A program made the translations under genes and the position numbers. 7,295 nt of DNA from Deltaproteobacteria bacterium (GTDB lineage: Bacteria; Desulfobacterota; Desulfobacteria; Desulfobacterales; ETH-SRB1), in NCBI GenBank assembly GCA_030627475.1, contig DAOURZ010000063.1, positions 1 to 7,295 of the forward strand, written 5' to 3'. Shown one piece after another: positions 1-6,559 of this stretch. Below the pieces are notes generated by a model. That model was not told the origin of the DNA and did no database searches. It saw only the letters and a program-made list of their open reading frames with translations. The stretch's first letter is position 1, and each line of letters starts with the position of its first letter.

Positions 1-20
1 AATAGGCACAAAAGTTGAAG

Positions 21-108
21 GAATAGCGAGCTATTTCAAGATTTTTGTGATTTCAGATCGGGCAAATATAATCTGAAACTATGATGCATAGTTGCTGAAG
101 TTATTTTG
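21..108 (+). repeat. Intergenic repeat element, copy A
   Basis: This gene-free stretch begins with GAATAGCGAGCTATTT (21-36) and ends with TGAAGTTATTTTG (96-108). The first block has an exact 16-base reverse-complement match at 2158-2173. The terminal TGAAGTTATTTT has an exact reverse-complement match at 2098-2109. A GATCGG block (57-62) lies between them, also shared and in the same order. Copy A therefore looks like a diverged relative of the element at 2096-2173, in the opposite orientation, with the TGAAGTTATTTT end facing the genes in both cases. The 16-base block can form a 5-bp hairpin (AATAG/CTATT). I infer a dispersed intergenic repeat family; no transposase or target-site duplication is visible. 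Confidence 0.5.
51..91. other. Two stem-loops downstream of the leftward unit
   Basis: TTTCAGAT (51-58) pairs perfectly with ATCTGAAA (71-78) across a 12-base loop, and CTATG/CATAG (79-83/87-91) forms a second short stem directly beside it. They lie just beyond the stop codon of the leftward unit at 119, so they could help end or protect that transcript. No clean T-tract follows on the minus strand, so I do not call an intrinsic terminator. The hairpins also fall inside repeat copy A. Confidence 0.4.
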
Positions 109-118
109 TCCACGTTCC

Positions 119-706
119 TTACTCTTTTGAGTTTTGAGTCAGGTGGGAATCAGGATAATATTGTTTGATGCATTCGGGACATATTCCGTGAGAAAAATTT
201 ACTCCCGATATTTTTTGGTTGAAATACTTTTCAATAGAAACCCATGTATCTTTATTGTTTTCCCCTTCATAACGTATTCTCTTGCAATGCATGCATATAG
301 GAAGATTGGATTCGTATATCTGGAGGCGCCTTTCCGCTCTTTTTAATTGTATAGCTCTTTCAATAACAAAAAGAAGCACTTTCCCAAGATTCTCAGTCTT
401 TTCAACGATAAAATCGTCTGCTCCGATCCGCATTGCCTCAACCGCTGTCTCAACACTTTCCGTGCTGGACAAAATTACAACAGGGACACAATTATCTCGA
501 AGCCTGATATTTTCTATCAATTCCAAACCGTTCATCACCGGGATATATAAGCCTGTGACAAGAACATCATATTTCAAACCCATCACGTTTTGTAGAGCAG
601 CTTTGCCATTCTCCACGCATGTAACATCATACCCCCCACCTTCAAGGAAAGATGTAGCTATCCGAACGATTGAGGGGGATTCATGAACAAGCAATAATTG
701 TTTCAT
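119..706 (-). CDS. Degenerate response-regulator receiver with C-terminal zinc-ribbon-like tail
   Basis: A 195-residue soluble protein. Residues 3-120 follow the CheY-like receiver fold, but key residues are altered. The acidic pocket pair is His8-Glu9. The phospho-acceptor position, in the segment YDVLVT-G-LYIPVMNG, is Gly52 (codon GGC, one base from GAC). The conserved Thr/Ser is Ser80, and the conserved Lys site reads Glu102 with Lys103 one residue on. Aspartyl phosphorylation therefore looks impossible. A helical linker (about 107-133) leads to a tail with CMHC (138-141) and CPEC (176-179) in the pattern LPICxxCKxIR...SHGICPxC, which probably binds a metal. The start is ATG 706, because an upstream in-frame ATG at 733 would overlap the preceding gene; the spacing is then 8 bases. 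It is the last gene of a kinase/activator unit and is plausibly a phosphorylation-independent adaptor. No DNA-binding domain is seen. Confidence 0.85.
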   Translation of the reverse strand: MKQLLLVHESPSIVRIATSFLEGGGYDVTCVENGKAALQNVMGLKYDVLVTGLYIPVMNGLELIENIRLRDNCVPVVILSSTESVETAVEAMRIGADDFIVEKTENLGKVLLFVIERAIQLKRAERRLQIYESNLPICMHCKRIRYEGENNKDTWVSIEKYFNQKISGVNFSHGICPECIKQYYPDSHLTQNSKE

Positions 707-714
707 AATGATCT

Positions 715-2070
715 CTAAATACCGAGCTTGCATATTTTATTATATAATGAACTTCGACTTATACCAAGAATCCTGGCGGCTTGTGTTTTATTGCCTCTTG
801 TTTTTTCCAATGTTTTTAATATAGCTTTCCTTTCAGCTTCATTGCCCACTGTCTTGATTACGTTCTTTAGCGGCCTTAACTGCTTGGTTTTATACAACAT
901 ACCTTGTCTGGCAGGCAAAGGCAGCGAAGCTTCATCAATAAGTAGACCGGTGCTCAGAAGAACAGCACGTTCCATAACGTTCTCAAGCTCTCTGACATTT
1001 CCAGGCCACGAATTTTCCATGATGGCGCGCATAGCCTCAGGCATGATATCAGAAAATTCCTTGTCATAAATTACAGCATATTTTTGCATAAAATGATACA
1101 CTAATGCTGCAATATCAGATTTTCTTTCCCTCAACGGAGGTAGATCTACGATTACAACAGCCAACCGGTAATAAAGATCCCTTCGGAATTTCCCCTCATG
1201 CATGGCCTGCTCAAGGTCTATGTTTGTGGCGGCTACCACTCGCACATCTCCCTTAATGCTAACAATGCTGCCTATTGGTCTTACCTCTTTTTCCTGAAGC
1301 ATACGGAGCAGATTCAACTGCATAGGCTGAGAGATAGTTCCGATTTCATCTAAAAAAAGCGTGCCATTGTTTGCCGCAATAAACAGCCCTTTTTTATCTT
1401 TAACCGCTCCGGTAAAGGCCCCCTTGACATGACCAAAAAGTTCACTTTGCAAAAGATGTTCCGGAAAAACACCACAATCCACGGCTATAAAAGGTTTGTC
1501 TCTCCGGCTGCTCAGATTGTGAATAAGCCTGGCGATCAACTCCTTGCCGGTTCCGCTTTCTCCCTGTATCAGAATTGTCGCCTGGCTGTTTGCCACTCTG
1601 GCAACAAGTTTCAACACATCCTGCATGGCTTTGCTCTTACCGATAATCTTTTTGAACCCATCTTTATCTTTTAACTTTTCGCGGAGTCGTTTAATCTCGT
1701 TACTAAGTTCGCAATATTTCAAGGCTTTGCCTACTGTTAAAAGAATATCATCTTTGCGGAAGGGCTTGGTCAGATAGTCGAATGCACCTGTTTTCATAGC
1801 CTCAACCGCAGAGCCGATAGACCCATAGGCGGTAATCACAATAAAAGGGATGTCGGAATATCTTGTTTTTACCTCCTTCAACAAGTCCATACCGCCAAGG
1901 TCAGGCATCACAAGGTCAGAAAACATCAGATCAAAGGACTCTTCTTCCAGCATAGAGATTGCCTCGGTTCCGTTGGCAGCAGTTCGGACATCATGGCCTT
2001 GCTTTGTAAGGATTTTTTCAAACAGCTTGAGCATGTGCTCTTCATCATCTACTACTAAAATTTTTGCCAA
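715..2070 (-). CDS. Sigma-54-dependent NtrC-family response regulator (first pair)
   Basis: A cytoplasmic transcription activator of about 451 residues with the full NtrC layout. The receiver (1-120) has Asp8-Asp9, phospho-acceptor Asp52 and Lys102. The AAA+ central domain has Walker A GESGTGKE (170-177), the sigma-54-contacting GAFTGA loop (217-222), Walker B LFLDE (238-242), a FRRDLYYRL segment near 295-303 and a SWPGNVRELEN motif (about 354-364). A Fis-type helix-turn-helix ends the protein (about 427-450, NKTQAARILGISRSSLYNKI). I choose TTG 2070 as the start: GGGGAGG (2079-2085) lies 8 bases upstream and the protein then begins MAKILVVDDEE, as usual in the family. A GTG at 2094 would place this ribosome site inside the coding region. 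The kinase upstream at 2243-3352 is the likely partner. It should activate a sigma-54 promoter, but none was found on this side of the window. Confidence 0.95.
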   Translation of the reverse strand: MAKILVVDDEEHMLKLFEKILTKQGHDVRTAANGTEAISMLEEESFDLMFSDLVMPDLGGMDLLKEVKTRYSDIPFIVITAYGSIGSAVEAMKTGAFDYLTKPFRKDDILLTVGKALKYCELSNEIKRLREKLKDKDGFKKIIGKSKAMQDVLKLVARVANSQATILIQGESGTGKELIARLIHNLSSRRDKPFIAVDCGVFPEHLLQSELFGHVKGAFTGAVKDKKGLFIAANNGTLFLDEIGTISQPMQLNLLRMLQEKEVRPIGSIVSIKGDVRVVAATNIDLEQAMHEGKFRRDLYYRLAVVIVDLPPLRERKSDIAALVYHFMQKYAVIYDKEFSDIMPEAMRAIMENSWPGNVRELENVMERAVLLSTGLLIDEASLPLPARQGMLYKTKQLRPLKNVIKTVGNEAERKAILKTLEKTRGNKTQAARILGISRSSLYNKICKLGI

Positions 2071-2078
2071 TACCGTAT

Positions 2079-2085
2079 CCTCCCC
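2079..2085 (-). promoter_or_regulatory. Shine-Dalgarno site setting a TTG start for the first NtrC-type regulator
   Basis: The minus strand reads GGGGAGG followed by 8 bases and then TTG at 2070. This is a near-optimal site and spacing, and it favours the TTG over the upstream in-frame GTG at 2094. Confidence 0.65.
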
Positions 2086-2095
2086 AAGGCTCACT

Positions 2096-2173
2096 CAAAA
2101 ATAACTTCACATTTTGATGCGCCGATCCATCTCGCATGGCTGCGGTGCTCGCAAATTAAATAGCTCGCTATTC
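2096..2173 (-). repeat. Intergenic repeat element, copy B
   Basis: This element fills most of the 172-base gap between the first kinase and its regulator. Read on the minus strand it starts GAATAGCGAGCTATTT (2173-2158), contains GATCGG, and ends TGAAGTTATTTTTG (2109-2096). The blocks and order match copy A at 21-108, with a shorter interior. Its core is more GC-rich than the flanks and has CTCGC three times (2131-2135, 2148-2152, 2164-2168) and a CCAT/ATGG mini-stem (2127-2130/2136-2139). It lies within the presumed kinase-regulator transcript and could affect the relative expression or stability of the two messages (inference). Confidence 0.55.
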
Positions 2174-2242
2174 GCCCTCTTCACGCCTTTCCATACGGAC
2201 ACATAGACACCTGAAAATGTAAATTTGTTTTTGAACGAACCC

Positions 2243-3352
2243 TTAATCTTTTATCGGAAAATAAAGGTTACACATGGTTCCGGATCCCTTTCGGTTCTCT
2301 ATTTCAATTTTTCCACAATGGTCTTCCATAATACGCTGACAAACGGAAAGTCCCAATCCTGTTCCTTTGCTACCCTTGGTGGTAAAAAACGGATCAAAAA
2401 CACGGTGAATATTCTTTTCAGATATTCCGGGGCCTGTATCTGATATGGTAATTCGGATCCAATCGCCTGTTTCCTGCAACCACGCTTTATGCACAAGATT
2501 GACACCAAGAGTAAGCAGACCTTTGTCGGGCATTGCCTGAACGGCGTTAATTATGATATTAAGAAACACTTGCTGAATAAGCTGTGGATCAAGTTTGATG
2601 GTGGGAGGTTTGTTTTTAAATTTTTTTTTGATGCTTATTTTATTTTTCTTGATTCCTGGCATCATCAGTGCGACTGAACCTTCAAAAAGTTCGACGATGT
2701 CCACAGAAATGCTCTCAGGAGGCTTTAATCGGGCAAAGTCTAAAAGATTTTTTACCACATCTACACAACGGGAGGTCTCCTTTTCGATAATTTTGATGGA
2801 TTCAAAGAGAGAATTATCCGAAGAAATCTCATCTGAAATATCCTGGACAAACCCGAGAATAATGCCGAGAGGATTGTTAATTTCGTGGGCAATGCCGGCA
2901 GCCAGCTCTCCCATGAAGGCAACCTTGCTGGATCGATGAAGCTGATCCTGCAGCATATTCCGCTCTGCAAGAAGCTTGCGATATCGCTCCTCATCTTCCC
3001 GGGTTTTTGCTTCCCGTAGCCGCCTTGAGGTTACATCCCTGAAAATTATAAACAGATACTGCGCTTGCTGGTAATAAAATGGAGTAAAAGAAACATTTGC
3101 TGTAAATATATCACAATTTTTTCGGTAAAAATCAATATCAACTTCTGTTGTCCTTTCGATATCGGGCAAACACGAAAAAATGTATCGGGTATGTTCATAA
3201 GGCGCACATAAATCTCTCAGGTTGTTCTTCAAAATTTCCCGGTGCATATACCCCATAAACTCTTCCAGCCATTTGTTGACAAAAAGTATCCGGCCTTTGC
3301 TGTTTGTAATCATCAGGGGAAGTGGCACCCCTTCCATCATGGACTTAAACAA
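2243..3352 (-). CDS. Soluble PAS-domain sensor histidine kinase (first pair)
   Basis: A kinase of about 369 residues with no transmembrane segment or signal peptide, so it should act in the cytosol. An N-terminal PAS domain (about 1-110, opening FKSMMEGVPLPLMITNSKG and ending RDVTSRR) is followed by a charged, probably coiled-coil linker (about 110-142). The HisKA domain carries the H-box [17 protein letters not shown] with phospho-accepting His156. The HATPase_c domain has an N-box (NIIINAVQAM, Asn265/Asn269), G1 DTGPG (305-309), F-box FDPFFTTK and G2 GTGLG (330-334). The NtrB-like HEINNPL H-box suits partnership with the sigma-54 activator encoded next. TTG 3352 is preferred because AGGGAGG (3358-3364) ends 5 bases before it; a GTG at 3358 would overlap that site. 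The ligand of the PAS domain cannot be read from sequence. Confidence 0.94.
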   Translation of the reverse strand: MFKSMMEGVPLPLMITNSKGRILFVNKWLEEFMGYMHREILKNNLRDLCAPYEHTRYIFSCLPDIERTTEVDIDFYRKNCDIFTANVSFTPFYYQQAQYLFIIFRDVTSRRLREAKTREDEERYRKLLAERNMLQDQLHRSSKVAFMGELAAGIAHEINNPLGIILGFVQDISDEISSDNSLFESIKIIEKETSRCVDVVKNLLDFARLKPPESISVDIVELFEGSVALMMPGIKKNKISIKKKFKNKPPTIKLDPQLIQQVFLNIIINAVQAMPDKGLLTLGVNLVHKAWLQETGDWIRITISDTGPGISEKNIHRVFDPFFTTKGSKGTGLGLSVCQRIMEDHCGKIEIENRKGSGTMCNLYFPIKD

Positions 3353-3357
3353 CGGCA

Positions 3358-3364
3358 CCTCCCT
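3358..3364 (-). promoter_or_regulatory. Shine-Dalgarno site setting a TTG start for the first kinase
   Basis: The minus strand reads AGGGAGG, then TGCCG, then TTG (3352). The in-frame GTG at 3358 shares its G with the ribosome site, leaving no spacer, so the TTG is the better start. Confidence 0.6.
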
Positions 3365-3383
3365 GGTTCTCTCAGAAATTCAT

Positions 3384-3431
3384 AAAAAAATTATAAGGAA
3401 CAGGGATGAATTAACATCCCTGTTCTTTATA
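3384..3431 (-). terminator. Terminator-like leader hairpin with T-tract upstream of the first kinase
   Basis: An 11-bp perfect stem pairs GAACAGGGATG (3398-3408) with CATCCCTGTTC (3415-3425) across a 6-base loop. It extends to about 17 bp through one G-U pair (3392-3397 with 3426-3431). On the minus strand seven T residues (3390-3384) follow one base later, the shape of an intrinsic terminator. It lies only 20-30 bases before the leftward kinase's ribosome site, and nothing upstream on that strand needs ending. It is therefore probably a leader attenuator or a 5' stabilising hairpin rather than an end-of-operon terminator. On the plus strand the following bases are TTTATA, a poorer tract. Confidence 0.7.
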
Positions 3432-3458
3432 CTATAACACAGTTTAATCTTGCAACAA
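3431..3458 (-). promoter_or_regulatory. Candidate sigma-70-type promoter for the leftward unit
   Basis: On the minus strand TTGTTG (3458-3453), a 16-base spacer and TATAGT (3436-3431) resemble -35 and -10 boxes. An alternative pairing is TTGCAA (3455-3450), 18 bases, TATAAA (3431-3426). Either would start transcription at or within the leader hairpin. This is a consensus match only. Confidence 0.35.
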
Positions 3459-3509
3459 ACAAAACCGGTAACCTCACAAAAAACAACTGTTCCCCAACCA
3501 TCTTTATTC

Positions 3510-3537
3510 TTGCATTAAAACTATTTTCTATTATATT
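3510..3537 (+). promoter_or_regulatory. Candidate promoter for the rightward kinase-regulator pair
   Basis: TTGCAT (3510-3515), a 16-base spacer and TATATT (3532-3537) resemble a sigma-70-type promoter. A start about 7-8 bases on would fall almost at ATG 3546. Since no Shine-Dalgarno site precedes that ATG, a leaderless message is possible. The region is AT-rich, so chance matches are a risk. Confidence 0.35.
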
Positions 3538-3545
3538 TGATTCGG

Positions 3546-4868
3546 ATGAATCTTCAAAATCAACTTAAACTTACCAGAGTTGCTCTGATAATTGTATGGA
3601 GTATCAGTTCGTGTTGTTTTATTCTGACACTGATGGCAGGCATATTCGCTTCCTGTGCCGCGTTAGATGGCTTTGTCTGGCTTCAAGCTCTTGGCATTTT
3701 TACACTATTTCTCGGAATAGGGGGTGCTTTATGTTACAGCAGCCGGCGCTTTCGCGACTTTCAAAATCAGATTGCAGATCAATCGAAAAAAATCAAACAA
3801 TGTAAGGAAAGATATCGGACTTTGGTGGAAAGCGCTGAAGATTTTATCTTTACAGTAAATTTCTCAGGATGCTTTCGATCTCTCAACAGCTTTACCGCTG
3901 CTTTTTTTGGAGGGACCCCTTCGCAATTTGTAGGCCGGTCACTTTCGGATCTTTTTTCACAAGAAGTTGCCGAAAAACAATTCAAACTTATTCAATCAGT
4001 CTTTCAGTTTGGAAAAAGCATGCGAGATGAGTTTGTGATATGCAGAGGGGAGTATCAGATATGGCTCAGTGCTAACTTTATGCCACGCAAGAACGAAAAA
4101 GGTCATGTGATTTCGGTTTTGTGTATTGCCAAAGATATTACAGAAAGCAAAAAATTAGAGAATCAGTTGGTTAATACTGAAAAACTAGCCTCGATGGGAA
4201 CTCTCGCCGCAGGAGTTGCACACGAAATTAATAATCCACTCGCTATTATCCTTGGTTTCTCCGATCTTCTCCTGGAAAAATGTGAAAAGAACAGTGAACT
4301 TTATCAAGATTTAAAAACAATTGAACGCCATGGCCTTCATTGCAAGGCTGTGGTAGAAAATCTGCTGAGATTTGCCCGTCATGGAGAGGGCAGTTATGAA
4401 TACTGTGATATCAATGAATCTATCAGAAATATCATGGACGTAGTGAAACACTCATTGGATATGAACGATATTGATCTTAGATTAAGCCTTGCACGGAATC
4501 TTCCTGAAGTTAAAGGTGATTTACGACAAATGCAGCAGATAGTACTGAATCTGGTCAACAATGCAGCGGCTGCAATGGAAAATGGAGGTATTTTGTGGAT
4601 AAGTTCAGCCCTTGATGCTACTAATGAAAAGGTAGTTGTAATTGTCCGGGATAATGGGCATGGTATCCCGACTGAATACATGGATAAAATTTTTGATCCG
4701 TTCTTTACAACAAAAAGTGAAGGGGAAGGCACGGGTTTGGGGCTCTCTGTAAGTCATGGAATTATCACAAAATATGAGGGGACTATTTCCTGCGAGAGCA
4801 ATACGGCCAACTCTGATAATAACTCCAAAGGAACTATTTTTAAAATTAAATTCAGGATTAAGGACTGA
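3546..4868 (+). CDS. Membrane-anchored PAS sensor histidine kinase (second pair)
   Basis: About 440 residues. Two hydrophobic segments (about 11-36 and 43-64) are joined by a loop of only about 8 residues, so there is almost no extracytoplasmic sensor; sensing must be within the membrane or through the PAS domain. A short coiled coil leads to the PAS domain (about 88-200, from [16 protein letters not shown] to [10 protein letters not shown]). HisKA carries [18 protein letters not shown] with phospho-accepting His226. HATPase_c has N-box Asn335/Asn339 ([10 protein letters not shown]), G1 RDNGHGIP (368-375), FDPFFTTK and GTGLG (395-399). ATG 3546 is taken as the start; an in-frame TTG at 3537 would add three residues, and neither has a visible ribosome site. 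The next gene starts 2 bases after the stop, so the two are co-transcribed partners. The H-box closely resembles that of the divergent kinase. Confidence 0.94.
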   Translation: MNLQNQLKLTRVALIIVWSISSCCFILTLMAGIFASCAALDGFVWLQALGIFTLFLGIGGALCYSSRRFRDFQNQIADQSKKIKQCKERYRTLVESAEDFIFTVNFSGCFRSLNSFTAAFFGGTPSQFVGRSLSDLFSQEVAEKQFKLIQSVFQFGKSMRDEFVICRGEYQIWLSANFMPRKNEKGHVISVLCIAKDITESKKLENQLVNTEKLASMGTLAAGVAHEINNPLAIILGFSDLLLEKCEKNSELYQDLKTIERHGLHCKAVVENLLRFARHGEGSYEYCDINESIRNIMDVVKHSLDMNDIDLRLSLARNLPEVKGDLRQMQQIVLNLVNNAAAAMENGGILWISSALDATNEKVVVIVRDNGHGIPTEYMDKIFDPFFTTKSEGEGTGLGLSVSHGIITKYEGTISCESNTANSDNNSKGTIFKIKFRIKD

Positions 4869-4870
4869 TT

Positions 4871-6271
4871 ATGGATGGAAGAATTTTAATAGTTGATGAT
4901 GAAAAGGATATGCTTGTCCTTTTAAAAAGAATAATTGAAAAAAAAACCAGCCATACGGTTGAAACAGAATACAATCCTTTGAAGGTTGTAGAACTGCTGA
5001 GAAAACAGCAATTTGATATCATAATAACTGATTTGAAAATGCCCAGGATGGACGGAATAGCTATTCTTGATATGGTAAAAAATATTCAATCTTCTACTGT
5101 TGTGATAATTATGACAGCATATGCAACTATTGAAACCGCTGTAGAAGCAATTAGAAAAGGAGCTTTTGATTATATATCCAAACCCTTTCGTAAAGAACGG
5201 ATACTTATAACAATTGCCAAGGCCATGGAATGGCAAAAGCTCACAGGGGAAAATATAACTTTGAGAAATTCCCTCCGGCAAAAAAAAGAATGTCCTCCGA
5301 TTATCGGTTCCAGCCCACCTATTATGTCAATTATAAGAATGATCAATCAGGTAGCCAAATCAACAGCTACAATTCTTATAAGCGGAGAAAGCGGTACCGG
5401 GAAAGAACTGGTAGCAAGAGCTATTCATTCTCAGAGCAAGCGTAAAAACAAGCCCTTTATAACGGTCAACTGTACTGCTATGCCCGAACAAATTATAGAA
5501 AGCGAGCTTTTCGGTCACGTAAAGGGATCTTTTACCGGCGCATGGAAAGACAAGAAAGGAATTGTTCAAGAAGCAAACAAGGGCACTCTTTTCCTGGACG
5601 AAATAGGGGATTTGAACATGGCAATGCAGGCCAAATTGCTTAGGCTTCTGCAGGAAGGGGAATACAAGCCGGTTGGAGGTCTGACAACAAAACAAGCAGA
5701 TATCCGTTTTGTAGCTGCCAGCAATCAAAATCTTAAAAAACTCATAGAGATAAAACAATTTCGAGAAGATCTTTATTACCGGCTTAATGTTATTAATTTA
5801 CACCTGCCCTCTTTAAGGGATAGAAAAGAAGATATTCCAATTTTGGCATATCATTTTCTTAAAAAATTCAATTCGTTAAACGATAAAAAAATAAGTGGTA
5901 TCGCCCCGGAAGGAATATCAGCACTAATATCCAAAAGCTGGCCCGGAAATATCAGGGAACTGGAAAACTGTATTGAGCGTGGAGTTATCCTCTGTCAATC
6001 CGATACTATTAAAATCCCGGATATCCTGCCACAAAAACCTGTAGCACATACTTCGCCTCTTTTTGATCACAACATTTATACACTTCCATTTAAAGAGGCA
6101 AAGGAAATCATTACAAAGGCCTTTCATAACAAATACATTAACTGGATCCTTCAACAAAATAATGGCAATATTTCCAAAGCAGCCGAACAGGCTGAACTGC
6201 AAAGACAATATCTTCACAGATTAATAAAAGAAGAAAATATTAACACTGAAATATTTAAACCTGTAACCTAA
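4871..6271 (+). CDS. Sigma-54-dependent NtrC-family response regulator (second pair)
   Basis: A 466-residue activator. The receiver (1-120) has Asp9-Asp10, phospho-acceptor Asp54, Thr82 and Lys104. The AAA+ domain has Walker A GESGTGKE (172-179), the sigma-54 contact loop as GSFTGA (219-224) rather than GAFTGA, Walker B LFLDE (240-244), FREDLYYRL (297-305) and SWPGNIRELEN (356-366). The Fis-type helix-turn-helix is near 429-457 (NNGNISKAAEQAELQRQYLHRLI). Ribosome site AAGGA (4860-4864) lies inside the end of the kinase gene, and the ATG follows the kinase stop by 2 bases, so expression is tightly coupled. A sigma-54 promoter lies about 190 bases downstream of its stop, ahead of the CBS-TauE/SafE genes, which makes that operon its most likely target (inference from position). 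It differs enough from the regulator at 715-2070, especially in the HTH, to bind different sites. Confidence 0.95.
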   Translation: MDGRILIVDDEKDMLVLLKRIIEKKTSHTVETEYNPLKVVELLRKQQFDIIITDLKMPRMDGIAILDMVKNIQSSTVVIIMTAYATIETAVEAIRKGAFDYISKPFRKERILITIAKAMEWQKLTGENITLRNSLRQKKECPPIIGSSPPIMSIIRMINQVAKSTATILISGESGTGKELVARAIHSQSKRKNKPFITVNCTAMPEQIIESELFGHVKGSFTGAWKDKKGIVQEANKGTLFLDEIGDLNMAMQAKLLRLLQEGEYKPVGGLTTKQADIRFVAASNQNLKKLIEIKQFREDLYYRLNVINLHLPSLRDRKEDIPILAYHFLKKFNSLNDKKISGIAPEGISALISKSWPGNIRELENCIERGVILCQSDTIKIPDILPQKPVAHTSPLFDHNIYTLPFKEAKEIITKAFHNKYINWILQQNNGNISKAAEQAELQRQYLHRLIKEENINTEIFKPVT

Positions 6272-6292
6272 TTGTTTCACACTTCCAACCTG

Positions 6293-6318
6293 TTGATATT
6301 TTTCAATCTATCTATCAA
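6293..6318. promoter_or_regulatory. Possible upstream activator dyad
   Basis: TTGATA (6293-6298) and TATCAA (6313-6318) form a 6-base inverted repeat with a 14-base gap, about 170-190 bases before the predicted sigma-54 start site. This is a usual distance for an NtrC-type enhancer. The match is short and may be chance. Confidence 0.22.
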
Positions 6319-6338
6319 ATCTTCATTCCTGCACACCA

Positions 6339-6419
6339 ATTACTGTAATCTGATTGTTTACAAAAAAGTTCAAAGAACAAAACACAATAATTAAATTTAA
6401 TAAGCAATTATTAATAATT
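6339..6419. other. AT-rich palindrome cluster upstream of the sigma-54 promoter
   Basis: The region holds ATTACTGTAAT (6339-6349), GTTCAAAGAAC (6368-6378), ATTAAATTTAAT (6390-6401) and AATTATTAATAATT (6406-6419), each a perfect dyad. They may include activator or bending-protein sites, but in such AT-rich DNA short palindromes arise easily. No gene or terminator was found in this gap. Confidence 0.3.
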
Positions 6420-6457
6420 ACAACCTCTTAAACTTTTATTCTCGCCGACTGATTTTT

Positions 6458-6474
6458 TTGGCACCTGTATTGCT
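6458..6474 (+). promoter_or_regulatory. Sigma-54 (RpoN) promoter for the CBS-TauE/SafE operon
   Basis: TTGGCACCTGTATTGCT carries the -24 GG (6460-6461) and -12 GC (6472-6473) exactly 10 bases apart. It has TGGCAC and TTGCT in full, a near-perfect match to the known consensus TGGCAC-N5-TTGCW. The predicted start is about 6485, giving a leader of about 75 bases before ATG 6560. The sigma-54 activator gene immediately upstream (4871-6271) supports the call. Confidence 0.85.
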
Positions 6475-6475
6475 A

Positions 6476-6500
6476 ATTAATTATACGATAATTAATCGTA
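6476..6500. promoter_or_regulatory. Dyad over the predicted transcription start
   Basis: ATTAATTAT (6476-6484), ACG and ATAATTAAT (6488-6496) form a perfect 9-bp inverted repeat centred on the predicted start at about 6485. An overlapping dyad pairs TACGAT (6484-6489) with ATCGTA (6495-6500). The position suits a repressor site or a structure at the 5' end of the message. Confidence 0.4.
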
Positions 6501-6520
6501 ATGGTTAGCTGTCAAACCAT
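6501..6520 (+). other. Leader hairpin of the CBS-TauE/SafE message
   Basis: ATGGTT (6501-6506) pairs with AACCAT (6515-6520) around an 8-base loop in the predicted untranslated leader. No T-tract follows, so it is not a terminator; it may stabilise the leader. Confidence 0.35.
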
Positions 6521-6559
6521 CAAGAAGGGAAAAAAGAAAGACTCTTAAAAAGGAATATA

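Noticed and set aside
134..686. Plus-strand open frames across the pseudo-receiver gene
   Set aside because: Antisense to a clear receiver and CxxC protein, with low-complexity translations and no domain.
21..2173. The inverted repeat pair as insertion-sequence or composite-transposon ends
   Set aside because: No transposase or integrase lies between or beside the copies, the copies are diverged, and no target duplication is seen. Kept only as a repeat family.
3450..3466. GG...TTGCAA on the minus strand resembling a sigma-54 promoter for the first kinase
   Set aside because: The GG (3465-3466) and GC (3452-3453) are 11 bases apart instead of 10, and the TGGCAC context is missing.
6380..6420. 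AT-rich palindromes as a replication origin
   Set aside because: No DnaA-box cluster, iteron array or replication gene is nearby. A sigma-54 upstream region explains the AT richness.
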